NCBI GenBank assembly: GCA_002282385.1
Contig: NCJG01000002.1
Location: forward strand, 248,001 to 312,000
From: Sphingomonadales bacterium 39-57-19
GTDB taxonomy: Bacteria > Pseudomonadota > Alphaproteobacteria > Sphingomonadales > Sphingomonadaceae
DNA: 64,000 nt
Reading direction: 5' to 3'
Shown: positions 18,514 through 27,758 of the stretch, one piece after another
How positions within the stretch are numbered: the stretch's first letter is position 1
Layout: every line of letters begins with the position of its first letter
Program-made: the position numbers and the translations under genes
The notes under the pieces: model-generated
Databases searched by the model: none
What the model was told of the DNA's origin: nothing
What the model saw: only the letters and a program-made list of their open reading frames with translations

Positions 18514-18661
18514 ACCGATGTTCCAAATTCTGTCGCGGGCGCGCGTGAAGCAACCCAATGTTTTTATAGCGGAGCTGTATTACCTTAATAAGTCACTGCC
18601 TGCAAGCAGCAGAATACCAACAGCTAAACCGCCTTATTCGTCTCTATACGATAGTGGAAAA

Positions 18662-18732
18662 GCTTGTCCGCAACAATAGGAACTGTCGTCGATATGTTTC
18701 GACGAACAACAGTTGCGGACGCCGGAACAAGC
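18662..18732. other. Large imperfect hairpin between pump operon and sciP
   Basis: Nested inverted repeats: GCTT/AAGC at the outside, GTCCGCAAC (18666-18674) with GTTGCGGAC (18712-18720) as a perfect nine-pair stem, and CGTCGA/TCGACG inside. The rest of 18514-18822 holds only AT-rich promoter-like sequence for the pump operon and the sciP terminator. It may be an operator/attenuator or a structured small RNA; nothing here names it. Confidence 0.55.
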
Positions 18733-18767
18733 ACCCCACCAAAAAGAAACCATGATCCGTGCGCACG

Positions 18768-18789
18768 AAAAACCCCGCACAAGGCGGGG
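18768..18789 (-). terminator. Rho-independent terminator after sciP
   Basis: Reading the minus strand, a CCCCGC/GCGGGG stem of six pairs with a five-base loop is followed by five T. It begins about 30 bases past the sciP stop and separates sciP from the pump operon. Confidence 0.85.
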
Positions 18790-18822
18790 TCTGTCATTTC
18801 GCTGGCAATTGAAGGCGCGCGA

Positions 18823-19122
18823 TTAGTATTTCTGCTGACGCTCGTACAAGTCGCGATAATGCTGAATACGGGTCACGCGCAGGCCGGGCATACCCGATCG
18901 GTCGACTGCCCGCTGCCACGACGCAAATTCTTCGAGCGTCAGATCATAGCGTTCGCACACGTCATTGATGGACAATAGCCCGCCATTCACAGCCGCGACC
19001 ACTTCCGCTTTGCGGCGGACAACCCACCGCGTTGTGCCGGGAGGTGGCAAGCTGTCCAACGTCAGCGGCTCGCCCAAGGGACCAATGACCTGCGATGGAC
19101 GGAATTTCTGGTTCTCAATCAT
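18823..19122 (-). CDS. sciP: DUF1153 protein, SciP (small CtrA-inhibitory protein) homologue
   Basis: A 99-residue DUF1153 protein. In Caulobacter the family member SciP binds the master cell-cycle regulator CtrA and DNA and restricts CtrA-dependent transcription in G1. The conserved block is GEPLTLDSLPPPGTTRWVVRRKAEVVAAVNGGLLS, followed by a helix-turn-helix region (SINDVCERYDLTLEEFASW) and the basic C-terminus. A good AGGAAAAG ribosome site precedes the ATG. The gene ends at a strong terminator. Whether it controls CtrA in this organism is inferred from the family. Confidence 0.9.
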   Translation of the reverse strand: MIENQKFRPSQVIGPLGEPLTLDSLPPPGTTRWVVRRKAEVVAAVNGGLLSINDVCERYDLTLEEFASWQRAVDRSGMPGLRVTRIQHYRDLYERQQKY

Positions 19123-19659
19123 GATTCTTTTCCTGCTCCATGCCCCGCCAGCGTTAACTCGGTTCCTGTTGCATCGATAGGTAGGAGGTGGGCTTTGATA
19201 TTGCCTAAAGCAGTATGGTAAACAGATGGTTCATTAGTTTTTTCTGGTCCGGATTTTTGCCAAAATGAGCCCCCCACGGCGCGTTCGGCATTGGGGGCCG
19301 CCGCGAAACAGTGAATTCGGGCAGCGAGATCGTCGGGTTCCGGCGCGCCACATTGATCGGCCTGGTGAAGGAACCGGACCGTCCGGCTGTTCGCTTGACG
19401 CAGGCGGGCAGCATCAAGGGCGGATTTTCTGTCCTTCCGGCTGATATCCGAATCGTGGCGTAACGCGTGATGGGGAAAGTTCATTTCCATGACGCTGTTA
19501 TAGCATCAAATGTTCTAACAATGGGTAAAGGCGATCTTCAAAAGATGTTAGGCAAGGTTAACAGTCATTGCCTTCCGCCGCCCTCTCCGTTCGCGGTCGC
19601 GCGTGGATTCTTATGGAAAACTGGCTTTTAGAAGTTCAAGCCATTAGGGAGGCACTCGC
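19123..19659. other. Gene-poor region upstream of sciP and mnmA
   Basis: Two competing minus-strand open frames lie here. One (19119-19490, 123 codons) ends in an ATGA overlap with the sciP start, which would fit a coupled gene, but its product resembles no family. The other (19205-19417, 70 codons, ending NHLFTILL) has a higher GC at third positions in its first two thirds. They overlap in different frames, so at most one is real. On the plus strand a 16-residue open frame (19613-19663, [16 protein letters not shown]) ends in an ATGA overlap with mnmA and may be a leader peptide. I cannot choose among these from sequence alone. Confidence 0.35.
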
Positions 19660-20784
19660 ATGACTGACGATATCTATCATTCTGATTTTCAACTCGGGCC
19701 CGATCTTGCCGGCAAACGAATCGTTGTTGCGATGTCGGGTGGCGTCGATTCGTCTGTGGTCGCGGCGTTGGCTGCGCGGTCGGGCGCCGAAACCATTGGC
19801 GTGACGCTGCAACTATATGACCATGGCAGCGCGGTAAAACGCGCCGGTGCCTGCTGCGCGGGGCAGGATATTCGTGACGCGCGCGCCGTTGCCGATAAAT
19901 TGGGTATCGCGCATTATGTGTTCGATCATGAAAGCCAGTTTCGCGAATCGGTCATCGACCATTTCGCCGATGAATATATGGCAGGCCGCACACCCATTCC
20001 GTGCGTTCGGTGCAACATGGGCGTGAAGTTTACCGACCTGTTCCGGCTGGCACGCGAGCTTGGGGCAGATTGCCTTGCCACCGGCCATTATGTGCGCCGC
20101 GTTGAAGGACTGGCCGGTGCGGAATTGCATCGCGCTTTTGATCCTGCACGCGACCAGAGCTATTTCCTGTTTGCAACGACGCAGCATCAGCTTGATTATT
20201 TGCGTTTCCCATTGGGCGGCATGCCCAAGCCGCATGTGCGCGCGATTGCACAGGAAATGGGCCTCGTCGTGGCCATGAAGCCCGACAGTCAGGATATCTG
20301 CTTTGTGCCCGATGGCGATTATGCCAGCGTGGTGCGCAAAATCCGTCCAGATGCAGAGGTCGGCGGCGATATCGTCCATCTCGACGGCCGTACGCTTGGC
20401 CAGCACAAGGGCCTGATCCATTACACCGTCGGGCAGCGCAAAGGGTTAGAGGTCGGCGGTCAGCCAGTGCCTTTATATGTCATCCGGCTTGATCCCGCCA
20501 CGCAGCGCGTGATCGTTGGGCCGCGCGAAGCGCTGGCGGTGCAGGCTGCGCGCGTTATCGATGCCAATTGGTTGGCAGATATCGCAGACCGGCCCGTGAT
20601 GGCAAAGGTACGGTCAATGTCCCGCCGGGTTCCCGCGCGCATGGATGGCGAATGGTTGCGCTTCGATGCGCCCGAATATGGCGTCGCGCCGGGGCAGGCG
20701 GCGGTATTATATGACGGTGACCGCGTGCTTGGCGGTGGCTGGATTGAGGAAACGATGGCGGTGGAAATGGCGACTGCCGCGTGA
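19660..20784 (+). CDS. mnmA: tRNA-specific 2-thiouridylase MnmA
   Basis: A 374-residue enzyme that thiolates U34 of tRNA-Lys, -Glu and -Gln. The PP-loop ATP site is AMSGGVDSS (24-32). The catalytic cysteine region is [14 protein letters not shown] (Cys115/Cys118), the second cysteine is in [13 protein letters not shown] (Cys214), and TGHYVRR near 141-147 and the C-terminal beta-barrel region ([10 protein letters not shown]) are typical. The start ATG has TTAGGGAGG upstream. Sulfur-relay partners are not in the window. Confidence 0.96.
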   Translation: MTDDIYHSDFQLGPDLAGKRIVVAMSGGVDSSVVAALAARSGAETIGVTLQLYDHGSAVKRAGACCAGQDIRDARAVADKLGIAHYVFDHESQFRESVIDHFADEYMAGRTPIPCVRCNMGVKFTDLFRLARELGADCLATGHYVRRVEGLAGAELHRAFDPARDQSYFLFATTQHQLDYLRFPLGGMPKPHVRAIAQEMGLVVAMKPDSQDICFVPDGDYASVVRKIRPDAEVGGDIVHLDGRTLGQHKGLIHYTVGQRKGLEVGGQPVPLYVIRLDPATQRVIVGPREALAVQAARVIDANWLADIADRPVMAKVRSMSRRVPARMDGEWLRFDAPEYGVAPGQAAVLYDGDRVLGGGWIEETMAVEMATAA

Positions 20785-20817
20785 CATAAAGCCGGCTTCT
20801 GAGGGGGGATGAAGTTC

Positions 20818-21348
20818 ATGCATTTGGGAGAAGCACAGCGCGACATGCGCCGGGCATATGTCAACGGCGGTGTCGGTATCTTTGCATCGGGCCTTGTCTG
20901 GACACTATCCGGACTGGTCACCATGAACATCAGCCTGATCGCTGGCATGGCGACGTTGTTCTTTGGCGGCATGGCCATTCATCCCATATCGGTTTTGCTG
21001 GCGCGTTCTGTTTATAGACGCGGCAAAACCCGATCACCCAACCCAATGGAGATGCTGGCGTTGCAGTCGACGGCATTCCTGATCATCGGCCTTGTCATTG
21101 CATATCTGGTCAGCGGCACATTCAGCCAATGGTTCTTTTCGATCGCCTTGTTGACGGTTGCGGCGCGCTATCTGGTGTTCCAAACCGTGTACGGAATGCG
21201 CCTGTATCTCATACTTGGCGTCGTTTTGATGTTTATTGCCAGCATGGCGTTCTGGATGCCGGGCGTTACGCCCGCGTTCATTGCGTTGACCGCGGGCATA
21301 ATCGAACTGCTGTGTTCCGCGCTCATCCTCGTGCCCGCAAAACGTTAG
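20818..21348 (+). CDS. DUF7010-like small integral membrane protein
   Basis: A 176-residue membrane protein with five to six hydrophobic segments, beginning HLGEAQRDMRRAYVNGGVG, a start I associate with the DUF7010 family of unknown function. The ATG at 20818 was chosen over 20809 because the GAGGGGGG ribosome site directly abuts the earlier ATG but lies nine bases before this one. Its TAG stop is formed by the first bases of the adjacent foldback element, so the original 3' end of the gene may have been altered by that insertion. Confidence 0.75.
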   Translation: MHLGEAQRDMRRAYVNGGVGIFASGLVWTLSGLVTMNISLIAGMATLFFGGMAIHPISVLLARSVYRRGKTRSPNPMEMLALQSTAFLIIGLVIAYLVSGTFSQWFFSIALLTVAARYLVFQTVYGMRLYLILGVVLMFIASMAFWMPGVTPAFIALTAGIIELLCSALILVPAKR

Positions 21349-21612
21349 GGTCAGGACCTATTACATGCACCATCGCGGCGTCAAAATGGCGAAGATATCG
21401 AAGTAAAATGTCCACCGCAGGCAGTTATTCTGCCTGCAAGGGCATTTTGCTTTGAGATCGAAGCCATTTTGGCGTCCTTCGGATTTGGCCCATATTGTCC
21501 ATTGCTGCGTTGGCAAGCTTGGACTTAGAACCACTAAGTCCGGCGCTTACCGCCTTGCACTGAACAATATGGCCTCAAACCGCGATGGTGCATGTAATAG
21601 GTCCTGACCCTA
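21346..21612. mobile_element. Foldback/MITE-like element with perfect 33-bp terminal inverted repeats
   Basis: Bases 21346-21378 and 21580-21612 are exact reverse complements over 33 positions, starting TAGGGTCAGGACCTA. The interior (about 200 bases) is itself structured: a stem around GCAGGCA/TGCCTGC flanked by AAAATG/CATTTT and CGTCAAAATGGC/GCCATTTTGGCG-like arms, and a second hairpin with GGACTTAG/CTAAGTCC inside ATATTGT/ACAATAT. No open frame is present. The outermost TA on both sides could be a TA target duplication, as made by IS630/mariner-type transposases. It lies exactly between two convergent gene ends. A non-autonomous element is the likely explanation; a structured RNA gene is the alternative. 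Confidence 0.8.
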
Positions 21613-21614
21613 GG

Positions 21615-21989
21615 TTACAGCGCGTCTATTTCTGCCTGATTGAGCTGAATGCAGCCATTTGCGCCGCGGCGTTCGGCAACGGCTTCTGCCAAAAAGGGAA
21701 CCGACGCGTAAATGCGCTTGTTTTCGGGATCGTCGCTTAGGCGCACGATTTCCAAGCCCTTTTCCTTATCGGTCTCACACGATGCCATATCGCGGCCTTC
21801 GATATAACGGCACGAACAGGTGATGTGCGCGCCATAAGCGGCGCCGAGGCGCGCTTGCCCTTTGATGCTGTTCCAGTTCCAGACGAGCCATAAAACCGCG
21901 ATCACGGCCAATGCTGCGACGATTGTTTTTAGGGTCTTGAACCGTGGCTGCCGTGCTTTTGGTCCAGTTTTTGAAGTTGCGGTTGCCAT
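21615..21989 (-). CDS. Membrane-anchored Cys-containing protein, unknown
   Basis: A 124-residue protein with a basic cytoplasmic start (about 25 residues), one transmembrane helix (TIVAALAVIAVLWLVWNWNSI) and an exported domain with four cysteines (CSCRYIEGRDMASC and a later NGCIQL). I do not recognise the family. The start at 21989 is supported by a strong TGGAGGG site; the longer open frame upstream is a shadow of the divergent hydrolase. It is divergently arranged with the serine hydrolase at 22021, with only 31 bases between the starts, so a role beside that exported enzyme is possible. Confidence 0.72.
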   Translation of the reverse strand: MATATSKTGPKARQPRFKTLKTIVAALAVIAVLWLVWNWNSIKGQARLGAAYGAHITCSCRYIEGRDMASCETDKEKGLEIVRLSDDPENKRIYASVPFLAEAVAERRGANGCIQLNQAEIDAL

Positions 21990-22020
21990 AGACCCTCCAT
22001 TTGGTGCATCAAACTGTGAT

Positions 22021-23157
22021 ATGCCTAGAAACAATTTCCGCCGCGCCGCAACCGCTTTTTGTGCATTAACGGCACTTGCCCTCGCTGGATGCGGCGCAGA
22101 GCCGCCTGCAAAGCCCGCTGGCCCCGGCTTTACCCAGTTCGCCGACGACGCAGTGGTGAGCCAAGAGAAGCTGGCTGCTGCCATCGCGCCTTTTTTCGAA
22201 GATCCTGCTGTCGGCGAAACCCGCGCGCTGGTCGTCATGCAAGGTGGCCGGGTTGTTGCGGAACGTTATGCGCCGGGATACGGCCCTGACACGCGGTTGA
22301 TTAGCTGGTCCATGGCCAAAAGCGTTACCGCTGTATTGGTCGGCCTGATGGTAGCAGACGGCCGCCTTGCGTTGGATGAGCCCGCGATAGTCACCGAATG
22401 GCAAGCGCCGCGCGATAACCGCGCAAAAATAACGCTGCGGCATTTGCTGCACATGTCCTCAGGCCTCGACCACACCGAAATGGCTGAAGGTGATGTTGAG
22501 ATTTTCGATGCGGACACCCCGCGGATGTTGTTTCTGGATGGCCGGGAAAATGTTGCGCGTTACGCCGAAACACGGCCGCTTGAGGCCAATCCCGGCGAAA
22601 AATTCGAATATAGCACGGCAACGAGCCATATTCTTGCGGACATCATGACCCGGTCGCTGACCGACAGTAAGGATCCGGTGGTGCGCCGCGACGCCATGCT
22701 CGAATATGCCCGTGGGCGGTTGTTCGAACCCTTAGGGCTCACGAGCTTTGTCCCGGAATTTGACCGGAATGGCACCATGCTGGGCGGAAGTATGATCCAC
22801 GGCACGGCGCGCGACTGGGCGAAGTTCGGTGAATTTCTGCGCAATAACGGGTCGGTTCAGGCCGCACAGCTGATGCCGACAAGCTGGATGCGCTTTATGA
22901 AAACGCCAAGCCCGAATAACCGCAGCTATGGCGCGCATATCTGGCTGAATCGCACGGGAAATGACGCACGCAATCAGGTGCTGTTCCCCGGAAAAGCGCC
23001 GTCGGATGTGTTCGCCGCGCTTGGGCATCTGGGCCAATTTGTCGTGGTGTCACCGCAGCATCGGTTGACGATCGTGCGGCTTGGGATGACGCCCGATGAT
23101 CAACTGGGTCCGGTCAACGACCAATTGGCCAAGCTCATTTCGGTTTTCCCGAAATGA
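22021..23157 (+). CDS. Lipoprotein serine hydrolase, class C beta-lactamase family
   Basis: A 378-residue protein with a lipoprotein signal (LALAGC, lipidated Cys24). The beta-lactamase class C/esterase fold is shown by SMAK (Ser97/Lys100 in SWSMAKSV), the family blocks ITLRHLLHMSSGLD and EKFEYSTATSHILADI (Tyr197 of the YxN-like site) and RLFEPLGLTSF. Many such proteins are esterases or peptidases rather than antibiotic-hydrolysing enzymes, and the C-terminal KTG-equivalent is weak (GHLGQF), favouring esterase-like function. The ATG at 22021 is chosen since it gives the complete lipoprotein signal. Confidence 0.87.
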   Translation: MPRNNFRRAATAFCALTALALAGCGAEPPAKPAGPGFTQFADDAVVSQEKLAAAIAPFFEDPAVGETRALVVMQGGRVVAERYAPGYGPDTRLISWSMAKSVTAVLVGLMVADGRLALDEPAIVTEWQAPRDNRAKITLRHLLHMSSGLDHTEMAEGDVEIFDADTPRMLFLDGRENVARYAETRPLEANPGEKFEYSTATSHILADIMTRSLTDSKDPVVRRDAMLEYARGRLFEPLGLTSFVPEFDRNGTMLGGSMIHGTARDWAKFGEFLRNNGSVQAAQLMPTSWMRFMKTPSPNNRSYGAHIWLNRTGNDARNQVLFPGKAPSDVFAALGHLGQFVVVSPQHRLTIVRLGMTPDDQLGPVNDQLAKLISVFPK

Positions 23158-23170
23158 CAAAGTCTAAAAA

Positions 23171-23461
23171 TTAGGCTTTGGCCACCGGTGCGTCGTCGCC
23201 AAGGTCTTCGAACCAAGCTTCGACAGGTCCGCTCAGCTTGATCAGCAATGGGTTGCCCTTGCGATCGCGTGATTTGCCGGCCTGAACCTTGATCCAGCCT
23301 TCGGAAATGCAATATTCCTCAACGGTTGTGCGGATTTCGCCCTTGAAACGAATACCCACGCCGCGCGACAACAAATCGCCGTCGAAATGCGGGCTCATCG
23401 GGTTAATCGACAAGTGATCAGGTGGGGTATCTGCCCCTGCAGCTTTGGTCTCTTCAGTCAT
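23171..23461 (-). CDS. DUF3297 family protein
   Basis: A 96-residue soluble protein matching DUF3297, a small family common in Proteobacteria with unknown role. The conserved body is PDHLSINPMSPHFDGDLLSRGVGIRFKG, then VEEYCISEGWIKVQAGKSRDRKGNPLLIKLSGPVEAWFED. The ATG at 23461 starts MTEETKA; the longer frame is not needed. It faces the serine hydrolase gene end to end. Confidence 0.88.
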   Translation of the reverse strand: MTEETKAAGADTPPDHLSINPMSPHFDGDLLSRGVGIRFKGEIRTTVEEYCISEGWIKVQAGKSRDRKGNPLLIKLSGPVEAWFEDLGDDAPVAKA

Positions 23462-23526
23462 GCGCGCGGCTTTGCCGCAAAGCATAGCACTTGGCAATAT
23501 GGCGCGGGCAGTGCAGGGACTTCAAA

Positions 23527-24738
23527 ATGGCAATTTCGAACAACTATGATGTAATAATTTTGGGCGCTGGCGGCGCTGGACTGATGTGTGCGCTGACCGC
23601 AGGGCAACGCGGACGGCGCGTGCTGATCATTGACCATGCAACGGGACCGGGCAAGAAAATCCTGATTTCGGGCGGTGGCCGGTGCAATTTCACCAACGTC
23701 AATGCGACAACGGTCCATGCACAAGAACGCTATTTGTCCGCCAACCCGCATTTTTCGAAGTCGGCGTTGGGACGGTACACACCGCAGGATTTTATCGAAC
23801 TGGTGCGCAGCTATGGCATTGCCTTTCATGAAAAAACGCTTGGGCAGTTGTTCTGTGACGGATCCGCGCGCCAGATTGTCGAAATGCTCATGGAAGAATG
23901 CGACCGGTCACAAACGCTTGGCGGCCGTGTGGACTTTGCGTTCAATTCACCCGTTGGTGAGATATCGCACGACGGCAGCATCTACCACGTGATGTATAAC
24001 GGCCTGCGCGCGTCTGCCGCGTCTTTGGTCATTGCCACGGGCGGCCCAAGCATTCCGAAAATGGGTGCTTCGGCATTTGCGTATGATTTGGGCCGACAAT
24101 TTGGATTGAAGATTGTCGAGCCAAGGCCGGCCTTGGTCCCGCTGACGCTTGGCGGGGATGATGTCCTGTTCCGTGAATTGTCAGGTGTATCGGCTGAGGT
24201 CGTTGCGCAGCATGGCAAAACGGCATTCCGCGAAGCCGCCCTGTTCACCCACCGCGGACTGAGTGGCCCTGCCGTTCTTCAGATCAGCAGCTATTGGCGG
24301 CCCGGTGATCGCGTTGGGATCGATTTCCTGCCGGATCATGATGCGCCGGCATGGCTGTTGTCCGAAAAGCGCGCCCGACCGAAGGCTACCATCAAATCGA
24401 CACTAGATCGGGTCCTTTCAGCCCGATTGGCGGAGGCTTTGGCGGATAAGCTTGCGCTACACGGGAACCTTGCCGACCAAAGCGACCGTAAGCTGGCAGA
24501 GGCAGGCGCATTGCTCGATTGTTGGCCATTCGTGCCCAATGGCAGTGAGGGTTATGCCAAGGCGGAGGTCACGCTTGGCGGGATAAGCACCGACGGCCTG
24601 TCGCAGCAAACAATGGAAGCCAAGAAAATGCCGGGGCTGTTTTGCATCGGTGAGGCTGTGGATGTCACGGGCTGGCTGGGCGGCTATAACTTCCAATGGG
24701 CATGGGCGAGCGGCGTCGCTGCGGGTGAAGCGGTTTAG
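23527..24738 (+). CDS. HI0933/BaiN-like NAD(P)/FAD-dependent oxidoreductase
   Basis: A 403-residue flavoprotein of the HI0933 family. The N-terminal FAD motif is VIILGAGGAGLMCA, followed by the family-defining KKILISGGGRCNFTN, an internal ATGGPSIPKMGASAFAYDLGRQFGL block, and the C-terminal FAD-closing segment GLFCIGEAVDVTGWLGGYNFQWAWASG. Family members include BaiN, assigned to bile-acid dehydroxylation, but the general substrate is unknown. The ATG at 23527 is preferred over the one 36 bases upstream since it begins directly at the flavin-binding strand. Confidence 0.9.
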   Translation: MAISNNYDVIILGAGGAGLMCALTAGQRGRRVLIIDHATGPGKKILISGGGRCNFTNVNATTVHAQERYLSANPHFSKSALGRYTPQDFIELVRSYGIAFHEKTLGQLFCDGSARQIVEMLMEECDRSQTLGGRVDFAFNSPVGEISHDGSIYHVMYNGLRASAASLVIATGGPSIPKMGASAFAYDLGRQFGLKIVEPRPALVPLTLGGDDVLFRELSGVSAEVVAQHGKTAFREAALFTHRGLSGPAVLQISSYWRPGDRVGIDFLPDHDAPAWLLSEKRARPKATIKSTLDRVLSARLAEALADKLALHGNLADQSDRKLAEAGALLDCWPFVPNGSEGYAKAEVTLGGISTDGLSQQTMEAKKMPGLFCIGEAVDVTGWLGGYNFQWAWASGVAAGEAV

Positions 24739-24794
24739 CGTTTTGGTATGACGGCGGCATTCCGTTTCTACGCGAACCGGATAGTCCGAATAAG

Positions 24795-24822
24795 AAAAGG
24801 GCGCCAAATCGGCGCCCTTTTT
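24795..24822. terminator. Bidirectional rho-independent terminator
   Basis: A perfect GGGCGCC/GGCGCCC stem with a five-base loop, flanked by AAAA on the left and TTTTT on the right, lies between the convergent flavoprotein and typA genes and can serve both strands. Confidence 0.9.
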
Positions 24823-24824
24823 AT

Positions 24825-26645
24825 TTATGCAGCCTGTTTGGCGCGTGATGCCTTTTTCCGTTCGTTCGGATCCAGCAAACGCTTGCGCAAGCGGATGTTC
24901 TTTGGCGTGACCTCAACCATTTCATCGTCATCGATATAAGCAATGGCTTGCTCAAGCGTGAGACGCTTTGGCGGGGTGAGGCGGATCGCGTCGTCTTTGC
25001 CGGTCGAACGGAAGTTCGTCAGCTGCTTCGACTTCATTGGGTTCACTTCCAAATCGTCTGGCTTTGCATTTTCGCCGATGATCATGCCTTCGTACAACGC
25101 TTCACCGGGCGATACCATCAAGATGCCACGTTCTTCCAATGGGCCGAGCGCATAAGCAACGGCTTCACCAGCACCATTTGAGATCAGAACGCCGTTCTTG
25201 CGGCCTTCGATTGCGCCACGATGTGGGCCATATTTTTCGAACAAGCGGTTCATGATGCCCGTGCCGCGCGTGTCGGACAGGAATTCGCCATGGTAACCGA
25301 TTAGGCCACGTGATGGCGCGCTGAAGGTGATGCGGGTCTTGCCGCCACCTGAAGGACGCATGTCGGTAAGGTCGCCCTTACGCACGGCCATTTTTTCAAC
25401 GACGGTACCGGAATATTCGTCATCAACGTCGATGACGACCGTTTCATATGGCTCGGTCTTCTGGCCCTTTTCGTCTTCGCGGAACAGCACGCGTGGGCGG
25501 CTGATGCCAAGTTCAAAGCCTTCGCGGCGCATCGTTTCGATAAGAACGCCCAGCTGAAGTTCGCCGCGGCCAGCCACTTCAAAGCTGTCCTTGTCTTCGG
25601 CTTCGGTAATACGGACGGCGACGTTGCTTTCGGCTTCGCGCATCAAACGGTCGCGGATCATGCGGCTCGTAACCTTCGTGCCTTCACGGCCAGCCATTGG
25701 GCTGTCGTTCACCGAAAAGCGCATCGACAATGTTGGCGGATCGATAGGCTGTGCCTGCAATGGCTCGGTCACCGTTGGTTCGGCAATCGTGTCTGCCACG
25801 GTCGCGGTGGTCATGCCGGCGATCGAAATAATGTCGCCTGCCTTCGCTTCGTCAACAGGAACGCGCTCAAGGCCACGGAAGGACATGATCTTGGATGCAC
25901 GGCCGGTTTCGACAATCTTGCCGTCCGGGTTCAATGCGTGGATCTGCTGGTTCACCTTGACGGTACCCGACAGCACGAGGCCAGTCAGAATACGGCCAAG
26001 GAAGTTGTCGCGGTCAAGCAAGGTGACAAGCATCTTGAACTCGCCATCAACGTCGGCCTTTGGCTCTGGAACATGGCTGACGATGGTTTCAAACATCGGG
26101 GTCAGCGTGCCTTCGCGCAAGCTTGGGTCTGCCGACGCATAGCCATTACGACCCGATGCATAGAGCACGGGGAAATCGAGCTGTTCATCGGTCGCATCCA
26201 GCGAAACGAAAAGATCGAACACTTCGTCCAACACTTCCTGAATACGCTCGTCAGGACGGTCAACCTTGTTGACGACGACGATTGGCTTCAAACCAAGGGC
26301 CAAAGCCTTGCCGGTAACGAACTTCGTCTGTGGCATCGCGCCTTCGGACGAATCGACAAGCAGGATAACGCCGTCGACCATCGAAAGGATGCGCTCAACT
26401 TCGCCGCCGAAGTCGGCGTGGCCTGGGGTGTCGACGATGTTGATGCGGGTATCGTTCCATTCGACCGATGTGCACTTGGCAAGAATGGTGATGCCGCGTT
26501 CTTTTTCGAGGTCGTTCGAATCCATGGCGCGTTCTTCGATGCGCTGGTTGTCGCGGAAGGTACCAGACTGACGAAACAGTTGGTCAACAAGGGTGGTTTT
26601 GCCGTGATCGACGTGCGCGATGATGGCGATATTACGCAATGACAT
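24825..26645 (-). CDS. typA: Ribosome-associated GTPase TypA/BipA
   Basis: A 606-residue translational GTPase needed for stress adaptation and 50S assembly in other bacteria. GTPase motifs are [10 protein letters not shown] (P-loop), DTPGHADF (G3) and NKVDRPDER (G4), followed by EF-G-like domains II, III and V and the BipA-specific C-terminal domain ([21 protein letters not shown], then [28 protein letters not shown]). Length equals the family norm. The gene ends at a strong bidirectional terminator. Confidence 0.97.
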   Translation of the reverse strand: MSLRNIAIIAHVDHGKTTLVDQLFRQSGTFRDNQRIEERAMDSNDLEKERGITILAKCTSVEWNDTRINIVDTPGHADFGGEVERILSMVDGVILLVDSSEGAMPQTKFVTGKALALGLKPIVVVNKVDRPDERIQEVLDEVFDLFVSLDATDEQLDFPVLYASGRNGYASADPSLREGTLTPMFETIVSHVPEPKADVDGEFKMLVTLLDRDNFLGRILTGLVLSGTVKVNQQIHALNPDGKIVETGRASKIMSFRGLERVPVDEAKAGDIISIAGMTTATVADTIAEPTVTEPLQAQPIDPPTLSMRFSVNDSPMAGREGTKVTSRMIRDRLMREAESNVAVRITEAEDKDSFEVAGRGELQLGVLIETMRREGFELGISRPRVLFREDEKGQKTEPYETVVIDVDDEYSGTVVEKMAVRKGDLTDMRPSGGGKTRITFSAPSRGLIGYHGEFLSDTRGTGIMNRLFEKYGPHRGAIEGRKNGVLISNGAGEAVAYALGPLEERGILMVSPGEALYEGMIIGENAKPDDLEVNPMKSKQLTNFRSTGKDDAIRLTPPKRLTLEQAIAYIDDDEMVEVTPKNIRLRKRLLDPNERKKASRAKQAA

Positions 26646-26780
26646 TTAGAAATGGGCCTTTTGGAAGGTCGTCATGGTAGCCACATGCCACCAGATTCTC
26701 GCGGGCCCTTAACCCAATATGTGTTGCGGCGCAACATCGCTGGTGTTGCAATAGGCGATTGTTCAGGTCAAAGCGTCGCG

Positions 26781-27743
26781 ATGATTGCCCGTATCTTTGC
26801 TGATCGCTTCGTTCTTTTGCTGCTTGGCACGATATTGCTGGCAAGCTTTCTACCCGTGCGTGGGGCGGCGGCAAATGTTGCGGCTATGATCTCGTCCGCT
26901 GCGATTTTCGTGCTCTTTTTCCTGAACGGTGTCCGGTTGCCGCGGCAAGAGGTGGTCAACGGCGTGCGCAATTGGCGGCTGCAGGGCGCGATTTTCCTGT
27001 TTGTATTTGGCGTGATGTCCGCTGCTGGATTAATGCTGTCGCATATTTTCGACAATGTTCTGCCGGCCACGCTGGCGCTCGGCATATTGTTCACCGGCAT
27101 TTTACCATCAACGGTGCAGTCGGCCGCTGCCTATTGCGCATTGGCCAAAGGCAATGTTGCAGCATCGGTGGTGGCTGCCGCGTTGATTAACCTTGTCGGC
27201 GTGGTCCTTTCGCCCGTGCTGTTCGCTTTGCTCGCGCATGTGGGCGAAGGCAGCGTGTCGGGTGAAGCGGTGGGGCGGATTGCGTTGATCTTGCTGCTGC
27301 CCTTTGCACTTGGCCAGATGATGCAGCGTTGGTTCAAGCCATGGGTTGATGGGCACAAATCGCTCGCGACATGGATGGACCGCGTGTCGATTGCCATTGC
27401 GGTCTATGTCGCATTTTCAGGCGCAGTGGTTGCGGGTATCTGGAGCATTGTGCGCGGCGATGAATTGGCTTGGTTGGCGGTGGCGCTTTCGATCATGCTT
27501 GTTATCGGCTTTGGCGGTGCGTGGTTGCTGGGCGGGATCATGAAACTGCCGCGCGGTGACCGGATTACGATGCTGTTTTCAGGCGGGCAGAAAAGCATCG
27601 CCATTGGCGCGCCGCTGGCCGCCACGATATTCCCACCAGCGATTGCTGGCATGGTGCTGTTACCGACGCTGGCGTACCATATGGCGCAGTTGATATTGTC
27701 TGCACCCATGGCGACGCATTTGGCTGCGGATAAAAAACCTTAG
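26781..27743 (+). CDS. SBF-like bile acid:sodium symporter family transporter
   Basis: A 320-residue membrane protein with about nine to ten hydrophobic segments of the SBF-like (bile-acid symporter related) family. Landmarks are LFTGILPSTVQSAAAYCALAKGN and FSGGQKSIAIGAPLAATIF, which match the discontinuous helices forming the ion and substrate sites. Substrate cannot be inferred. The ATG at 26781 is chosen because the preceding 43 codons read poorly and overlap the promoter region of the divergent typA gene. Confidence 0.85.
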   Translation: MIARIFADRFVLLLLGTILLASFLPVRGAAANVAAMISSAAIFVLFFLNGVRLPRQEVVNGVRNWRLQGAIFLFVFGVMSAAGLMLSHIFDNVLPATLALGILFTGILPSTVQSAAAYCALAKGNVAASVVAAALINLVGVVLSPVLFALLAHVGEGSVSGEAVGRIALILLLPFALGQMMQRWFKPWVDGHKSLATWMDRVSIAIAVYVAFSGAVVAGIWSIVRGDELAWLAVALSIMLVIGFGGAWLLGGIMKLPRGDRITMLFSGGQKSIAIGAPLAATIFPPAIAGMVLLPTLAYHMAQLILSAPMATHLAADKKP

Positions 27744-27758
27744 TTCTACGGTGAATAT

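Noticed and set aside
21862..22020. Longer N-terminus for the lipoprotein serine hydrolase
   Set aside because: It runs antisense through the divergent membrane gene and would bury the lipoprotein signal inside the protein.
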